From positions 176,690 through 240,689 of the forward strand of contig JAFQGT010000005.1 in the NCBI GenBank assembly GCA_017415425.1: a stretch of 64,000 nt of DNA, read 5' to 3'. The notes beneath the pieces were generated by a model, which saw only the letters and a list, made by a program, of their open reading frames with translations, was not told the origin of the DNA and ran no database searches. The translations under genes and the position numbers were made by a program. The stretch is from Oscillospiraceae bacterium (GTDB lineage: Bacteria; Bacillota; Clostridia; Oscillospirales; Oscillospiraceae). Below, piece after piece: positions 55,606 to 64,000 of the stretch (position 1 is the first letter of the stretch; the number at the start of each line of letters is the position of its first letter).

Positions 55606-56928
55606 ATGTCCAAAGCAAACGATTTTAACGAAGACACTATCCCCACCCCCGAAGAAAATGGAGTACTCGATGAACCGATTCCCGCTGCAGCAGCGCCCCC
55701 CGAAGATGATATTTCCGTATTCCTCGATGATGAGGATACACCGCCCAATGATCCTGTATCCACAGAGGATGTACCCGAAACTCCGGCACCTACGACCACG
55801 AAGCCTAAACGCGCAAGCCGTAAGAAGAAGGTTGAAGCGGAACCGGCTCCGGACGAAACGGAGACTGCTGAGGAGACGATTACGGAAGATGCGGAGGAAG
55901 CAGCAGAATCTCCTGTAATGCTGGATGATGAAGCGTTGGATTCATTGATGGATGATATGGATGAAGCACTATTACCTCCTCCACCACCTGTTTCCCGTTC
56001 CACTGCATCAAGAACACCCAATGCTTCCATTCTGACCCTTGAGGTTCGTGGTGAGGTAGAAACAAAGAGTGACCGTGACGATATCATTTGGCACGAGATC
56101 CATAATGCCTACAGAACCCGTAAGATCCTCACCGGCCAGCTTGGCGGCGTTGAACAGATGGAGAATAATAAAACCATCATCATTGTGGATTATAAGGGCT
56201 TCCGTGTTGTCATTCCTTTGAAGGAAATGATGATCGAGCCCAATTCGGGTGTATCCGGTAAGGCATATGAAGAGTTTATGACCCGGAAGCACAAGTTGCT
56301 GAGTAAGATGCTTGGTGCAGAGATCGACTTCATCGTGCGGGGTATCGACTCCAAAACTCGTGCTGTTGTTGCCAGCCGTAAAGAAGCAATGCTGAAAAAA
56401 CGGCAGACCTTCTACATGGATCTGGATGTTAACGGAGTCCATCGAATCCATGAAGGCCGGCTGGTACAGGCGCGAGTGATTGCTGTTGCAGAAAAAGGAA
56501 TCCGCGTGGAGATCTTTGGCGTGGAATGTTCCATCGTTGCAAAGGATCTTGCCTGGTACTGGATCGGAGATGCCCGGGAGTATTATTCTATCGGTGATAA
56601 TGTCCTTGTCCGTATCCAAAGTGTCAAGCGTGACTCGGTAGAAACGATCAAAGTTGTAGCCGACGTCCGCAGCGTTACCCAGGACAATACGCTGGAGAAT
56701 TTGCGTAAATGCAAGGTCCAAAGTAAATACGCCGGCAAGGTAACCGATATCCACAAAGGTGTCGTATTCATCCGACTCTCTAACGGTGTCAATGCCATTG
56801 CCCATTCCTGTTATGATTTCCGCACTCCGGGTAAAAAGGATGATGTCAGCTTCGTTGTTACCCGGCTGGATGAAGATCGAGGCGTTGCAGTAGGCATTAT
56901 TACCCGTGTGATCCGTCAGAATCTGTGA
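55606..56928 (+). CDS. S1-domain RNA-binding-like protein with acidic N-terminus
   Basis: A 440-residue protein. Residues 1-135 are low-complexity, rich in Glu, Asp, Pro and Ala with a basic patch (KPKRASRKKK). The remainder holds a conserved domain (about 145-275) and two OB/S1-like folds (GRLVQARVIAVAEKGIRVEI and KYAGKVTDIHKGVVFIRLSN). Such proteins are found in clostridial conjugative elements near virD4, but the function is unknown; RNA or single-strand DNA binding is inferred from the S1 folds. AAGGAGGA precedes the ATG at 55606. Confidence 0.82.
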   Translation: MSKANDFNEDTIPTPEENGVLDEPIPAAAAPPEDDISVFLDDEDTPPNDPVSTEDVPETPAPTTTKPKRASRKKKVEAEPAPDETETAEETITEDAEEAAESPVMLDDEALDSLMDDMDEALLPPPPPVSRSTASRTPNASILTLEVRGEVETKSDRDDIIWHEIHNAYRTRKILTGQLGGVEQMENNKTIIIVDYKGFRVVIPLKEMMIEPNSGVSGKAYEEFMTRKHKLLSKMLGAEIDFIVRGIDSKTRAVVASRKEAMLKKRQTFYMDLDVNGVHRIHEGRLVQARVIAVAEKGIRVEIFGVECSIVAKDLAWYWIGDAREYYSIGDNVLVRIQSVKRDSVETIKVVADVRSVTQDNTLENLRKCKVQSKYAGKVTDIHKGVVFIRLSNGVNAIAHSCYDFRTPGKKDDVSFVVTRLDEDRGVAVGIITRVIRQNL

Positions 56929-57035
56929 TGCAGAAAACCGCTCTGTAAGAGAGAAATTTTGCATTTCTGTTGAAAAAAGGTCTTCTCATTCGTATGGATA
57001 ATATGAGACCATTTCACAGAAAGGAGATAGATCAC

Positions 57036-57824
57036 ATGAAAAAGTCTCTTGCCCTAATCCTTGGGCTTTGTATCTTCCTGTCTGCATGTACAGCAGGCAA
57101 CGGACCTGAAACCATCGGTGATCCAACAACTACACCACCAACATCGAGCCAAACTACGGCTACCACTGCTCCTGCAGAAACCGGTGATGCCGATGAAACA
57201 GTAGACCCTTCCAGACCGGACGGCACGCAGCCCAGTGATACTTCTGAACCAACAGAAGCAACACAGCCTTCTGGAACTGTTCCAATTGACAAGGAAGATA
57301 CTCCCCCCAAGCAGACAGAACCTAAGGAGACTGATCCCACCATAAATACCTCTCAGCCTACCACTCCCACGGAAACATTACCGGAAGAAACAGTACCGCC
57401 CGTTACTCAGCCGCCAAATACAGATCCTACAACACCGCAGGAAACGGATCCTGTACCCCCAGCTGAGACGAAACCGGACGATTCCGATAATCCGCCCGAG
57501 AATGTTGATGCTTCAGTAATTGCTGCCAGCGCTAATTCCTATGCTGTATCGTTAGGCTTTGTGATTGATGGGAGTCTAAACAAAGGCAATTCCGGATATT
57601 ACAGTCCCGACTATCGACCTATCAAATCAAATGATGCAGGCATTTCTGCAGCGAAGGATTTGGTGGCCGCTACAAAGAATCAGCTCAACAGCCGTTTTGC
57701 TGAGGACTATTCTCCAACTTTGGTAGAGAGTATTTATGGGTTGGTTAGAGTGAATTGTGTGGTTGAATATAGCCATACAGATGAACTCGGAAATTGGTAC
57801 TACATCTATGTCTTTTATGGATAA
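57036..57824 (+). CDS. Thr/Pro-rich lipoprotein
   Basis: A 262-residue lipoprotein: lipobox LSACT (Cys about residue 18), then about 150 residues of Thr, Pro, Glu and Ser repeats that would form an extended stalk through the wall, and a small C-terminal domain (about 170-262) with conserved-looking NLGNWYYIYVFYG-style beta strands. The C-terminal domain is not recognised. AAGGAG precedes the ATG at 57036. It sits between the transfer genes and the pilus genes and may display its domain on the cell surface. Confidence 0.8.
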   Translation: MKKSLALILGLCIFLSACTAGNGPETIGDPTTTPPTSSQTTATTAPAETGDADETVDPSRPDGTQPSDTSEPTEATQPSGTVPIDKEDTPPKQTEPKETDPTINTSQPTTPTETLPEETVPPVTQPPNTDPTTPQETDPVPPAETKPDDSDNPPENVDASVIAASANSYAVSLGFVIDGSLNKGNSGYYSPDYRPIKSNDAGISAAKDLVAATKNQLNSRFAEDYSPTLVESIYGLVRVNCVVEYSHTDELGNWYYIYVFYG

Positions 57825-57849
57825 TTTTGTCGTACAACATTCGAATCGT

Positions 57850-57886
57850 GAGGAGCCTCGTTTGCGTAACGGGGCTCCTCGTATTT
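57850..57886 (+). terminator. Terminator-like hairpin before the adhesin gene
   Basis: GAGGAGCC and GGCTCCTC pair, followed by CGTT/AACG after a T-G pair, around TGCGT; GTATTTT follows. It separates the lipoprotein and pilus units, perhaps incompletely. Confidence 0.65.
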
Positions 57887-57901
57887 TAGGAGGTCTTTGA
57901 T

Positions 57902-60900
57902 ATGAAATTCAAACGACTGCTTGTATTCCTTTTGGCCATAATGATGCTTCTTTCTATAATGCCAGCTGCCTATGCTGCAGAGATCGGTGATGAAAGCGGT
58001 ACCACAGAGCTAACTGAATTAACGAGCAATCAATTGGAACAGACCGAGCCGACAGACGTGGAGGAAAATACTGAACCGCCCCCTGATGAATATAATGGTG
58101 AGTTAGACCCTGTTCTTATTGAAGCAGGTTTTACCACCGATCAGATTCAGGCTGGTAATGTTCTTCTGGAACCGATCAGTACATTTGCCGCGAGTACTCG
58201 GTCTGTTAAGAAAACCGCTACTTTGCGGAACTGTAACTGGATGGACTTTCCCTGTACTGATAATTCTCGCCAGGGTTTCCACTACGCTGATGAAGATGGC
58301 GCCGCTCCGTGGGATTATATGAACATGATCTATTGCTTGGAAAATAAAAAAGACTTCAGCTATGGTAGTGGACATGCAGGTGTTGGCGATCTTCCTATAG
58401 ATGGCTCCGGTGATACCCACGGTGAATCCATTTGGTACGGCTTTAGCGCTGACCAGCGTGTTGCAATAGCCTTGACCATGCTTTATGGAGCTCCAACAAA
58501 ACTGTGGGATGAGAGTTGGGGGATCAATGCAACGGATGATTGGAACCTGCACAATCCAAATATTGGCTATCGTTTTGCTACACAGGCTATCATTTGGGAG
58601 CTTGTCCAGGGACTACGAGAACCCACTCCCCCATATAAGTTGAACAGCACATATTGGCTGGATAAGTCTCAAGGAGTGTGCATGAGTGAAGATGGAACTG
58701 TAGACCACTTTATGTATGCCTATAATTCCATTATTAACGATTTGCAGATGCACAACGTTATTCCTAGCTTTACAGGTGATTTTGCAGCGACTGCCCCTGA
58801 GATTCAGTTAGCAGGAAACAGCACAACAGTAACTGATACAAACGGCGTTTTGGGACGTTTTACTTTTAATGGCTCTGGCGGCATTTCTTACAGCAAGAAC
58901 GGAAACAACCTGACCATTACTGCCAATGGTGCGATTCCCACCGATGTCCAAAGTGCAACAGCGACCCTCCCCGATGCAGCATCTTCCTTGTACGAAGTCT
59001 GGTATAACCAGTACGATAAGAGCAAACAGGTATGTATCAAGGTTTCGATTCCAGCCAGCGACCCAGTTCCCGCCTACTTCAAGTTAAAAGCCTCGAACGG
59101 TTCGTTAAGCTTGAAGAAAACAACAGAGGACGGAAAGAATGTGGCTGGTTGGCAATTTAACATCTATGCTGATCAAAACTGCACACAGTTGATTTCCGGT
59201 CCGCATACATCAGATGCGAATGGAAACATATCTGTACCGAATCTCACAGCAGGACAGGTATGGGTAAAGGAAATTGGTCACACAAATTCTGAGATTACCA
59301 AGCTATACACCTGCGATAGTGCCAATCCGCAAGCTGTAACAATTGTCGCCGGCCAGGCTGCATCCGTTTCGTTTTACAATAAGTTGACGTTGGGTGTTGC
59401 CAAGATTGTCAAGACTGCTACTAACGGAGGCAACGTTTCCGGTTGGCATTTCACCGTGAAAGATGCTGCGGGAAATTTGGTTGGTAACTATGTTACTGAT
59501 GCATCGGGTGTCATAACCCTAAACCTCAAACCGGGCACATTCAGCGTAACAGAGACGGACGGGGTGTACGAATATTGGCACAATGACCCTCAACCTACCA
59601 AAACTGTAACAGTCAAGGCCAATGAAACAGCAACGGTTACCTTTACCAACCAGTGGAAAGGTAAGGCACAAATCATTAAGACTGCTACCAACGGAGGCAG
59701 CGTTTCCGGTTGGCATTTTACTGTAAAGGATTCTGCTGGCAATGTGATTGGAAACTATGTCACGGATGCCACTGGCATCATCACCTTGGACCTTGAACCC
59801 GGCAATTTCACCGTAATCGAAACGGATGGTGTGTACCCCTACTGGCACAATGATCCGCAGCCCTCCAAGACTGTAACAGTCAAAGCTGGCGAAACAGCAA
59901 AGGTAACTTTCACCAACCAATGGATCGGTAAAGCAAGAATTGTTAAAACCGCAACCAACGGTGGCAAGGTTGAAGGCTGGGAGTTTACGATCTATGATGC
60001 CAGCAATAATAAAATCGGTACCTATGTAACAGACAGTACTGGAACGATTGTTGCGGATCTTCAGCCTGGCAACTACAAAATTATCGAATCCGATAAGAAT
60101 GATCCCTATTGGTACTGTGATACAGAGCCTAAGACCATTACGGTAAAAGCTGGAGAAACTGTAGAAGTGTCCTTCCATAACCAGTGGATTGGAAAGGCAA
60201 AGATCATTAAGACGTTGGCTAATCCGGAGGCTGGCACTGTGGAAGGCTGGACCTTTACTATCAGTCGCGTAAATGATACACAAACGGAGTACATTACCAC
60301 CGTCACAACCGGCGCAGATGGAACTATCCTATATGACCTCGAACCGGGTCAGTACCAAATTTCTGAGGTATTGGAAGAAAACAGTCTTTGGCAGTGTGTA
60401 TCCGGAATTTCTCAGATCATTACCGTTAAAGCTGGTGAGACTGCAGAAGTAGCCTTTACCAATGCTCTGCGGCCAGGTAAGATTTCAGTACAAAAGGTAG
60501 ATGTTCACGGCGAACCGCTTACTGGTGCGAAATTTGTACTCCAGTGGAGCGAAGACGGTATCACCTGGAGTCCTGTGTTCTATTCTGATTCCTCTGTTGT
60601 GGTTAAGGGCGGATGTTCTAATGCCGATGTAGAGGAAGGCGCCTTGATTTCACCGGATAGCGGTCTGATCTCTTGGGACAACCTCTACCCCACCCTTCAT
60701 TACCGAATTCTTGAACTGGAGGCCCCCGAGGGATATATGCTGCTCAGCGGACCTGCCTATGAGGGAGATTTGCCGGTTGAAGATCTTACGGTTACACTGC
60801 GGGTGGTGAACAACCACAGCTATACCTTACCGGAAACCGGCTCCAAGACTATCATGCTTATGCCTATCAGCATTATGATCTGTCTTGCTCTTTGCGCCGG

Positions 60901-60934
60901 TGCGTTTGCTTGTTTGCGCAAGCGAACCCAATAA
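57902..60934 (+). CDS. Thioester-domain surface adhesin with Cna-B repeats and LPETG anchor
   Basis: A 1010-residue surface protein. After a signal peptide (to about residue 25) comes a thioester domain (about 100-265): the reactive pair is Cys145 in MIYCLENK and Gln228 in FATQAIIWEL, which in such domains form an internal thioester able to bond to host amines. Then follow about six Cna-B-type beta domains, three nearly identical (89, 89 and 88 residues), a last domain with an ELEAPEGYML E-box, and a sortase signal LPETG (976-980), membrane helix and RKRTQ tail. It is the probable tip adhesin of the pilus encoded next. AGGAGG precedes the ATG. Confidence 0.9.
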   Translation: MKFKRLLVFLLAIMMLLSIMPAAYAAEIGDESGTTELTELTSNQLEQTEPTDVEENTEPPPDEYNGELDPVLIEAGFTTDQIQAGNVLLEPISTFAASTRSVKKTATLRNCNWMDFPCTDNSRQGFHYADEDGAAPWDYMNMIYCLENKKDFSYGSGHAGVGDLPIDGSGDTHGESIWYGFSADQRVAIALTMLYGAPTKLWDESWGINATDDWNLHNPNIGYRFATQAIIWELVQGLREPTPPYKLNSTYWLDKSQGVCMSEDGTVDHFMYAYNSIINDLQMHNVIPSFTGDFAATAPEIQLAGNSTTVTDTNGVLGRFTFNGSGGISYSKNGNNLTITANGAIPTDVQSATATLPDAASSLYEVWYNQYDKSKQVCIKVSIPASDPVPAYFKLKASNGSLSLKKTTEDGKNVAGWQFNIYADQNCTQLISGPHTSDANGNISVPNLTAGQVWVKEIGHTNSEITKLYTCDSANPQAVTIVAGQAASVSFYNKLTLGVAKIVKTATNGGNVSGWHFTVKDAAGNLVGNYVTDASGVITLNLKPGTFSVTETDGVYEYWHNDPQPTKTVTVKANETATVTFTNQWKGKAQIIKTATNGGSVSGWHFTVKDSAGNVIGNYVTDATGIITLDLEPGNFTVIETDGVYPYWHNDPQPSKTVTVKAGETAKVTFTNQWIGKARIVKTATNGGKVEGWEFTIYDASNNKIGTYVTDSTGTIVADLQPGNYKIIESDKNDPYWYCDTEPKTITVKAGETVEVSFHNQWIGKAKIIKTLANPEAGTVEGWTFTISRVNDTQTEYITTVTTGADGTILYDLEPGQYQISEVLEENSLWQCVSGISQIITVKAGETAEVAFTNALRPGKISVQKVDVHGEPLTGAKFVLQWSEDGITWSPVFYSDSSVVVKGGCSNADVEEGALISPDSGLISWDNLYPTLHYRILELEAPEGYMLLSGPAYEGDLPVEDLTVTLRVVNNHSYTLPETGSKTIMLMPISIMICLALCAGAFACLRKRTQ
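59396..60193 (+). repeat. Three tandem Cna-B domain repeats
   Basis: The KTATNGG start of successive domains recurs with steps of 267, 267 and 264 bases. The first two units are very similar at DNA level (for example the CGTTTCCGGTTGGCATTT stretch), which suggests recent duplication or gene conversion. Confidence 0.85.
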
Positions 60935-61034
60935 CTGAATATAGAAATGCATTATGCCAGAGTGAAGTCCCTGGTTTTTTGTTTCCATTTGAAATTCAAT
61001 AACAAAATTATTTCTTTTGAAAGGAAAGAATCTA

Positions 61035-63260
61035 ATGAAAAAACTGAAAAAGTTGTTTTCCCTGTGTTTGGCACTGGTTTTGGTGCTTACCTGTGTTCCC
61101 GCAGCATTTGCCGCTGAGGCGGAGGACTGCATGATCGACGAAGATGCCAAGGCATCCCTGACAATTTGGAAATTTGACTGGACCAACGCCTACAAAGACG
61201 GTGTTTGGGACGAAGATTCCTTCATCTCCACCGGTTGGCGTGAGAGCTATGTAGAGGAAGTATTGGGCGAAACCGTCCGTGAGGGTGATGCCAATGGTAA
61301 TCCTGATCATCCTTTGGGCAACGGCCAGAACTCCAATGGCTATGCGCTGAAGGGTGTCGAGTTTACCATCCTGCGTGTGGCTGACATTGTTACCTTCTCT
61401 GAAAGTGCCAACGATCAGCACCCCGATTATAACCTGACTATGGTACTTTATGGGTTCCATAAAGAAAAGGCCGCCGACCTGCTGACCGCCATCGGTCTGC
61501 CTAATGGCGAAGGCCGGTATGAGAATGCCGATATGATGGCAGAGCGTGATTCTGCTGTACCTTTGGCTGCAGGCGACAACTCTGATGACTACTGGTACTA
61601 TCAGTCTGATGTGCTGAACAAGGCTTTGGCAGACGCTCTGGAAGACAACGCAACCACTGTTAAGGATGCACTGGAAGCTTATGTTGCTGCGAGCGATGAA
61701 GCCATTGTCATGGACAAGACGAATGAAAACGGAAAGACGATCATGCGGAACCTCGATCTGGGCCTTTGGCTCTGTGTCGAATCTGCTTGCCCGGAAATGG
61801 TGACAAGTTCGACAGCTCCGCTCTTTATCAGTCTTCCGATGACTACAGTTTCCGGCGATGCTAACTCCGCTTCCCCTGAAGGAGGACACTTCTGGAACTA
61901 TGATGTAGTCGTCTACCCGAAAAATAGTACTGGCATACCTTCCCTCCGTAAGGAAATTAGGGAGGCACAAAAGGATACCGGTAAGAACGACGGTTCTGAC
62001 AACATCTATGACGGCTTTGCACATAACGCCACCGCATCCGCAGGTGATGTCCTTGAGTACCAGATCATCAGCGGCATTCCCACTATTACTTCTAATGCCA
62101 CAAGCATCTGTACTTGGAATTTTTATGACACCATCAGCGAAGGCATCTCCTATAACAAGTCCCTGAAGGATGTTAAGATCGAGATCTTTACAGATGAGGA
62201 CTGCACCGATAAAGTAGCTACCTGGCTACAGGACGATGGCCGCTTTACCGTGACCTATTCCTCCGATGACCGTCATATGACGATTGATGTTACTGATATT
62301 GGTTTGGAAGAGATCAATGGCAACGCTGAGAATGTCAACGGTAAGCTCTTTGCCAGCTACTCCAACTACACCATGCGCATTACATACTCCGCAACGATCA
62401 ATTCTGATGCAAGCTTTATCTACGGAGAAAACGGCAACTGTAATGAGGTCGTACTGACCTGGAAGCGCACTTCCTCCGAATACTACGATACCCTCATTGA
62501 TGATTGCCACGTATTTAGCTTCGGCCTGGATCTGACAAAGCTGTTCAGCGATCTGGATTCCGAGTCCGCAACTGAAATGGATATGTTCAAGCACGTCAAG
62601 TTCAAGATCTTCAACGACAACGACGGTTACTGGCTGACTGCAAAGCGTGATGAAGAAACCGGCATCTATTATGTTACCGGCCACGTCACTGAGGAAGCCG
62701 ATGCAACCATCTTCTACCCTGTTACTGTCGATGGGCAGTTCGGTAAGGTAGTGATCAAAGGCATGGAAGACGATTACTGGAGTCTGTTCGAAGTGGAAAC
62801 TGCCAATGGCTATACCCTTCTGAAAGACGAAGTCTATGTTGATATCTATGTAGAAGAGAACTACGACCGTATCTGCGATATTTACACCAAGGATGTCTTG
62901 GGTGTTCTCCAGAACGACCCCCACTACTGCTTTGGTAATGCACAGCCCATGTCTCTGATTGATGCTGATGGCGGCTACGATCTGCACTTGACTGGCATCC
63001 CCCAGGATTATCTGGAGCATTACTTCCTGACCGCTTACGCGGTTGTTGACTATAACGATGTCAATATGGTGGACGATGGTGATTCTTCAAACGCCCTGGC
63101 ACCTCTGACCATTGTTAACACCAAGGGCTTTGACCTGCCTCAGACTGGTGACAACGGCGTATGGATGTACGGCGTGATTGGAGTCACCATGATGACCGGT
63201 GCCCTGATCGTCATTCTTCTTGCATCCAAGAAGAATAAGAAGGAATCCGTACAGCAGTAA
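61035..63260 (+). CDS. Major pilin (backbone) with YPKN motif and LPQTG anchor
   Basis: A 741-residue Gram-positive pilin. It has a signal peptide (cleavage near AFAAEA), the pilin motif WNYDVVVYPKN with the polymerising lysine at residue 296, isopeptide-type beta domains, an E-box-like LFEVETANGYTLLKD near the end and the sortase signal LPQTG, membrane helix and basic tail. Class C sortase would join the LPQTG threonine to the YPKN lysine of the next subunit. The ATG at 61035 has AAAGGA upstream. It follows the tip-adhesin gene and precedes its sortase gene. Confidence 0.92.
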   Translation: MKKLKKLFSLCLALVLVLTCVPAAFAAEAEDCMIDEDAKASLTIWKFDWTNAYKDGVWDEDSFISTGWRESYVEEVLGETVREGDANGNPDHPLGNGQNSNGYALKGVEFTILRVADIVTFSESANDQHPDYNLTMVLYGFHKEKAADLLTAIGLPNGEGRYENADMMAERDSAVPLAAGDNSDDYWYYQSDVLNKALADALEDNATTVKDALEAYVAASDEAIVMDKTNENGKTIMRNLDLGLWLCVESACPEMVTSSTAPLFISLPMTTVSGDANSASPEGGHFWNYDVVVYPKNSTGIPSLRKEIREAQKDTGKNDGSDNIYDGFAHNATASAGDVLEYQIISGIPTITSNATSICTWNFYDTISEGISYNKSLKDVKIEIFTDEDCTDKVATWLQDDGRFTVTYSSDDRHMTIDVTDIGLEEINGNAENVNGKLFASYSNYTMRITYSATINSDASFIYGENGNCNEVVLTWKRTSSEYYDTLIDDCHVFSFGLDLTKLFSDLDSESATEMDMFKHVKFKIFNDNDGYWLTAKRDEETGIYYVTGHVTEEADATIFYPVTVDGQFGKVVIKGMEDDYWSLFEVETANGYTLLKDEVYVDIYVEENYDRICDIYTKDVLGVLQNDPHYCFGNAQPMSLIDADGGYDLHLTGIPQDYLEHYFLTAYAVVDYNDVNMVDDGDSSNALAPLTIVNTKGFDLPQTGDNGVWMYGVIGVTMMTGALIVILLASKKNKKESVQQ

Positions 63261-63268
63261 AACATATG

Positions 63269-63293
63269 CCCCGGGGTTCACGCCCCGGGGTTT
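63269..63293 (+). terminator. GC-rich hairpin between pilin and sortase genes
   Basis: CCCCGGGG pairs with a second CCCCGGGG around TTCACG, followed by only TTT. It probably acts as a partial terminator or mRNA stabiliser that gives more pilin than sortase. Confidence 0.65.
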
Positions 63294-63311
63294 CCCAAAG
63301 GAGTTGCAGAC

Positions 63312-64000
63312 ATGAAAAAGAAACTGTTACTGATCTGTATTGCTGTTATTACATTTCTTATGGCAATAGTTATTATGCTCTACCCAATCATCAGCACCAT
63401 GTATAACGAGCAGCACCAGTCGGAAATCCATACGAATTTCCGTGAACAGGTGGCGCAGGCCGATAATACAGAAAAAGAAACCGCAAAGGCTTTGGCTGTT
63501 GCTTACAACGATGCCATAGCCAATAATATACAGCTCACAGAAAGCTTTTCTAAGGATGCACTCCTGTGGGCATCTGAGGACTATAAGAATCAGCTTAATA
63601 TTGCTGGAAACGGTATTATGGGCTATGTAGAGATTCCCTCAATCAGTGTTAATCTTCCCATTTTTCATGGAACGGAAGATAAAACATTGGAGTATGGAAT
63701 CGGGCATTTGTTAGGTACTTCCCTGCCTGTCGGAGGCAGCAGCACACATACGGTCTTGACAGGGCATTCCGGAATGGCATCTCAGCGTATGTTTTCAGAT
63801 TTAGATCAGCTGTCAAAAGGAGATGTGTTTTATCTGGAGGTGTTAGGCGAAAAACTCGCATATCAGGTCGATCAAATCAAAACAGTACTGCCTCACGATA
63901 CAACTTACCTGGGAATCGAATCCGGCATGGACTATTGCACTTTGATCACCTGCACTCCTTTTGGTGTCAACACCCATAGGCTGCTTGTGAGAGGATCCCG
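63312..64000 (+). CDS. Class C (pilus) sortase, 3' end missing
   Basis: The frame is open to the window end, showing 229 residues. It has an N-terminal membrane helix (about 5-28), a linker, the beta-barrel start MGYVEIPSISVNLPIFHGT, the catalytic His in LTGHSGM (His152), Cys in LITCTPFGVNTHR (Cys214) and Arg223. This is the class C pattern that polymerises pilins; the C-terminal membrane helix typical of the class lies beyond the window. AAAGGAG precedes the ATG. It would act on the two LPxTG proteins encoded upstream. Confidence 0.93.
   Translation, partial: MKKKLLLICIAVITFLMAIVIMLYPIISTMYNEQHQSEIHTNFREQVAQADNTEKETAKALAVAYNDAIANNIQLTESFSKDALLWASEDYKNQLNIAGNGIMGYVEIPSISVNLPIFHGTEDKTLEYGIGHLLGTSLPVGGSSTHTVLTGHSGMASQRMFSDLDQLSKGDVFYLEVLGEKLAYQVDQIKTVLPHDTTYLGIESGMDYCTLITCTPFGVNTHRLLVRGS

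Larger units (their letters stand above)
42612..64000 (+). mobile_element. Integrative conjugative element (left part)
   Basis: From the break in cotJC to the window end every gene fits a Gram-positive integrative conjugative element: two DNA-binding regulators, VirB2-, VirB6-, VirB4- and VirD4-like transfer proteins, a wall hydrolase and a surface-pilus cargo. Integrase, relaxase and right attachment site are not in the window. A 7-bp inverted repeat (CTGAGGA at 42644, TCCTCAG at 42670) lies close to the left end. All genes run in one direction. Confidence 0.85.

Noticed and set aside
61032-63020. Two minus-strand frames (330 and 264 codons) opposite the pilin gene
   Set aside because: Antisense shadows of a gene with biased codon use; no motifs and no promoter.

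Overview
The window looks like the chromosome of a spore-forming, Gram-positive clostridium, probably an Oscillospirales/Ruminococcaceae-type gut bacterium. The evidence is a complete spoIIAA-spoIIAB-sigF operon, yunB, yqfC-yqfD, ylbJ, cwlD, cotJ genes, a valine T-box leader, strong AGGAGG-type ribosome sites and many short-stem/T-run terminators. No rRNA, tRNA or CRISPR array was seen. All calls come from reading the sequence; no database search was run.

Layout, 1-42 kb (core chromosome). The end of nnrD, a lipoprotein gene and mazF come first. A minus-strand operon follows (comEA-like, OmpR-type regulator, histidine kinase, GerMN lipoprotein, xth), with a divergent dacA-type carboxypeptidase and a family 4 uracil-DNA glycosylase. 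A short AT-rich island (7.8-9.6 kb) carries a secreted protein and a membrane protein of unknown function. Next are a family 2 glycosyltransferase, T-box-valS, the sigma-F operon, pcrA, yunB-ligA, a ylbJ operon, and the conserved cluster yqfC-yqfD-phoH-ybeY-era-yqzL-recO-mutS2. The rest of the core holds an HPr-like gene, uvrC-rsmD-coaD-coiled-coil gene, a phosphohexomutase, two separate Xer-type recombinases, pfkA, an acetyltransferase, radA-cwlD and a cotJ operon.

Layout, 42.6-64 kb (mobile element, right end not in the window). The third cotJ gene (cotJC) is cut after about 53 recognisable residues, and from there the sequence is an integrative conjugative element. Two regulators (a winged-helix protein and an ArpU-like protein) lie ahead of an activator-type promoter with a six-unit, 11-bp-phased TGATAC array. 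The promoter reads into a type IV secretion operon: VirB2/TrbC-like pilin, VirB6/TrbL-like channel, Gly-rich protein, NlpC/P60 hydrolase, PrgI-VirB4 ATPase, three accessory genes, VirD4 coupling protein and an S1-domain protein. Cargo follows: a Thr/Pro-rich lipoprotein, a 1010-residue thioester-domain adhesin with Cna-B repeats and LPETG, a major pilin with a YPKN motif and LPQTG, and a class C sortase cut by the window end.

How the parts fit. The element appears to combine a conjugation machine with a covalent surface pilus whose adhesin could bond to host or neighbour-cell surfaces, and its insertion has broken a spore-coat gene. The least expected signals are the phased array at the conjugation promoter, three transfer genes that seem to start with ATC rather than ATG, and a one-base frame disruption at an A5 run in another transfer gene.
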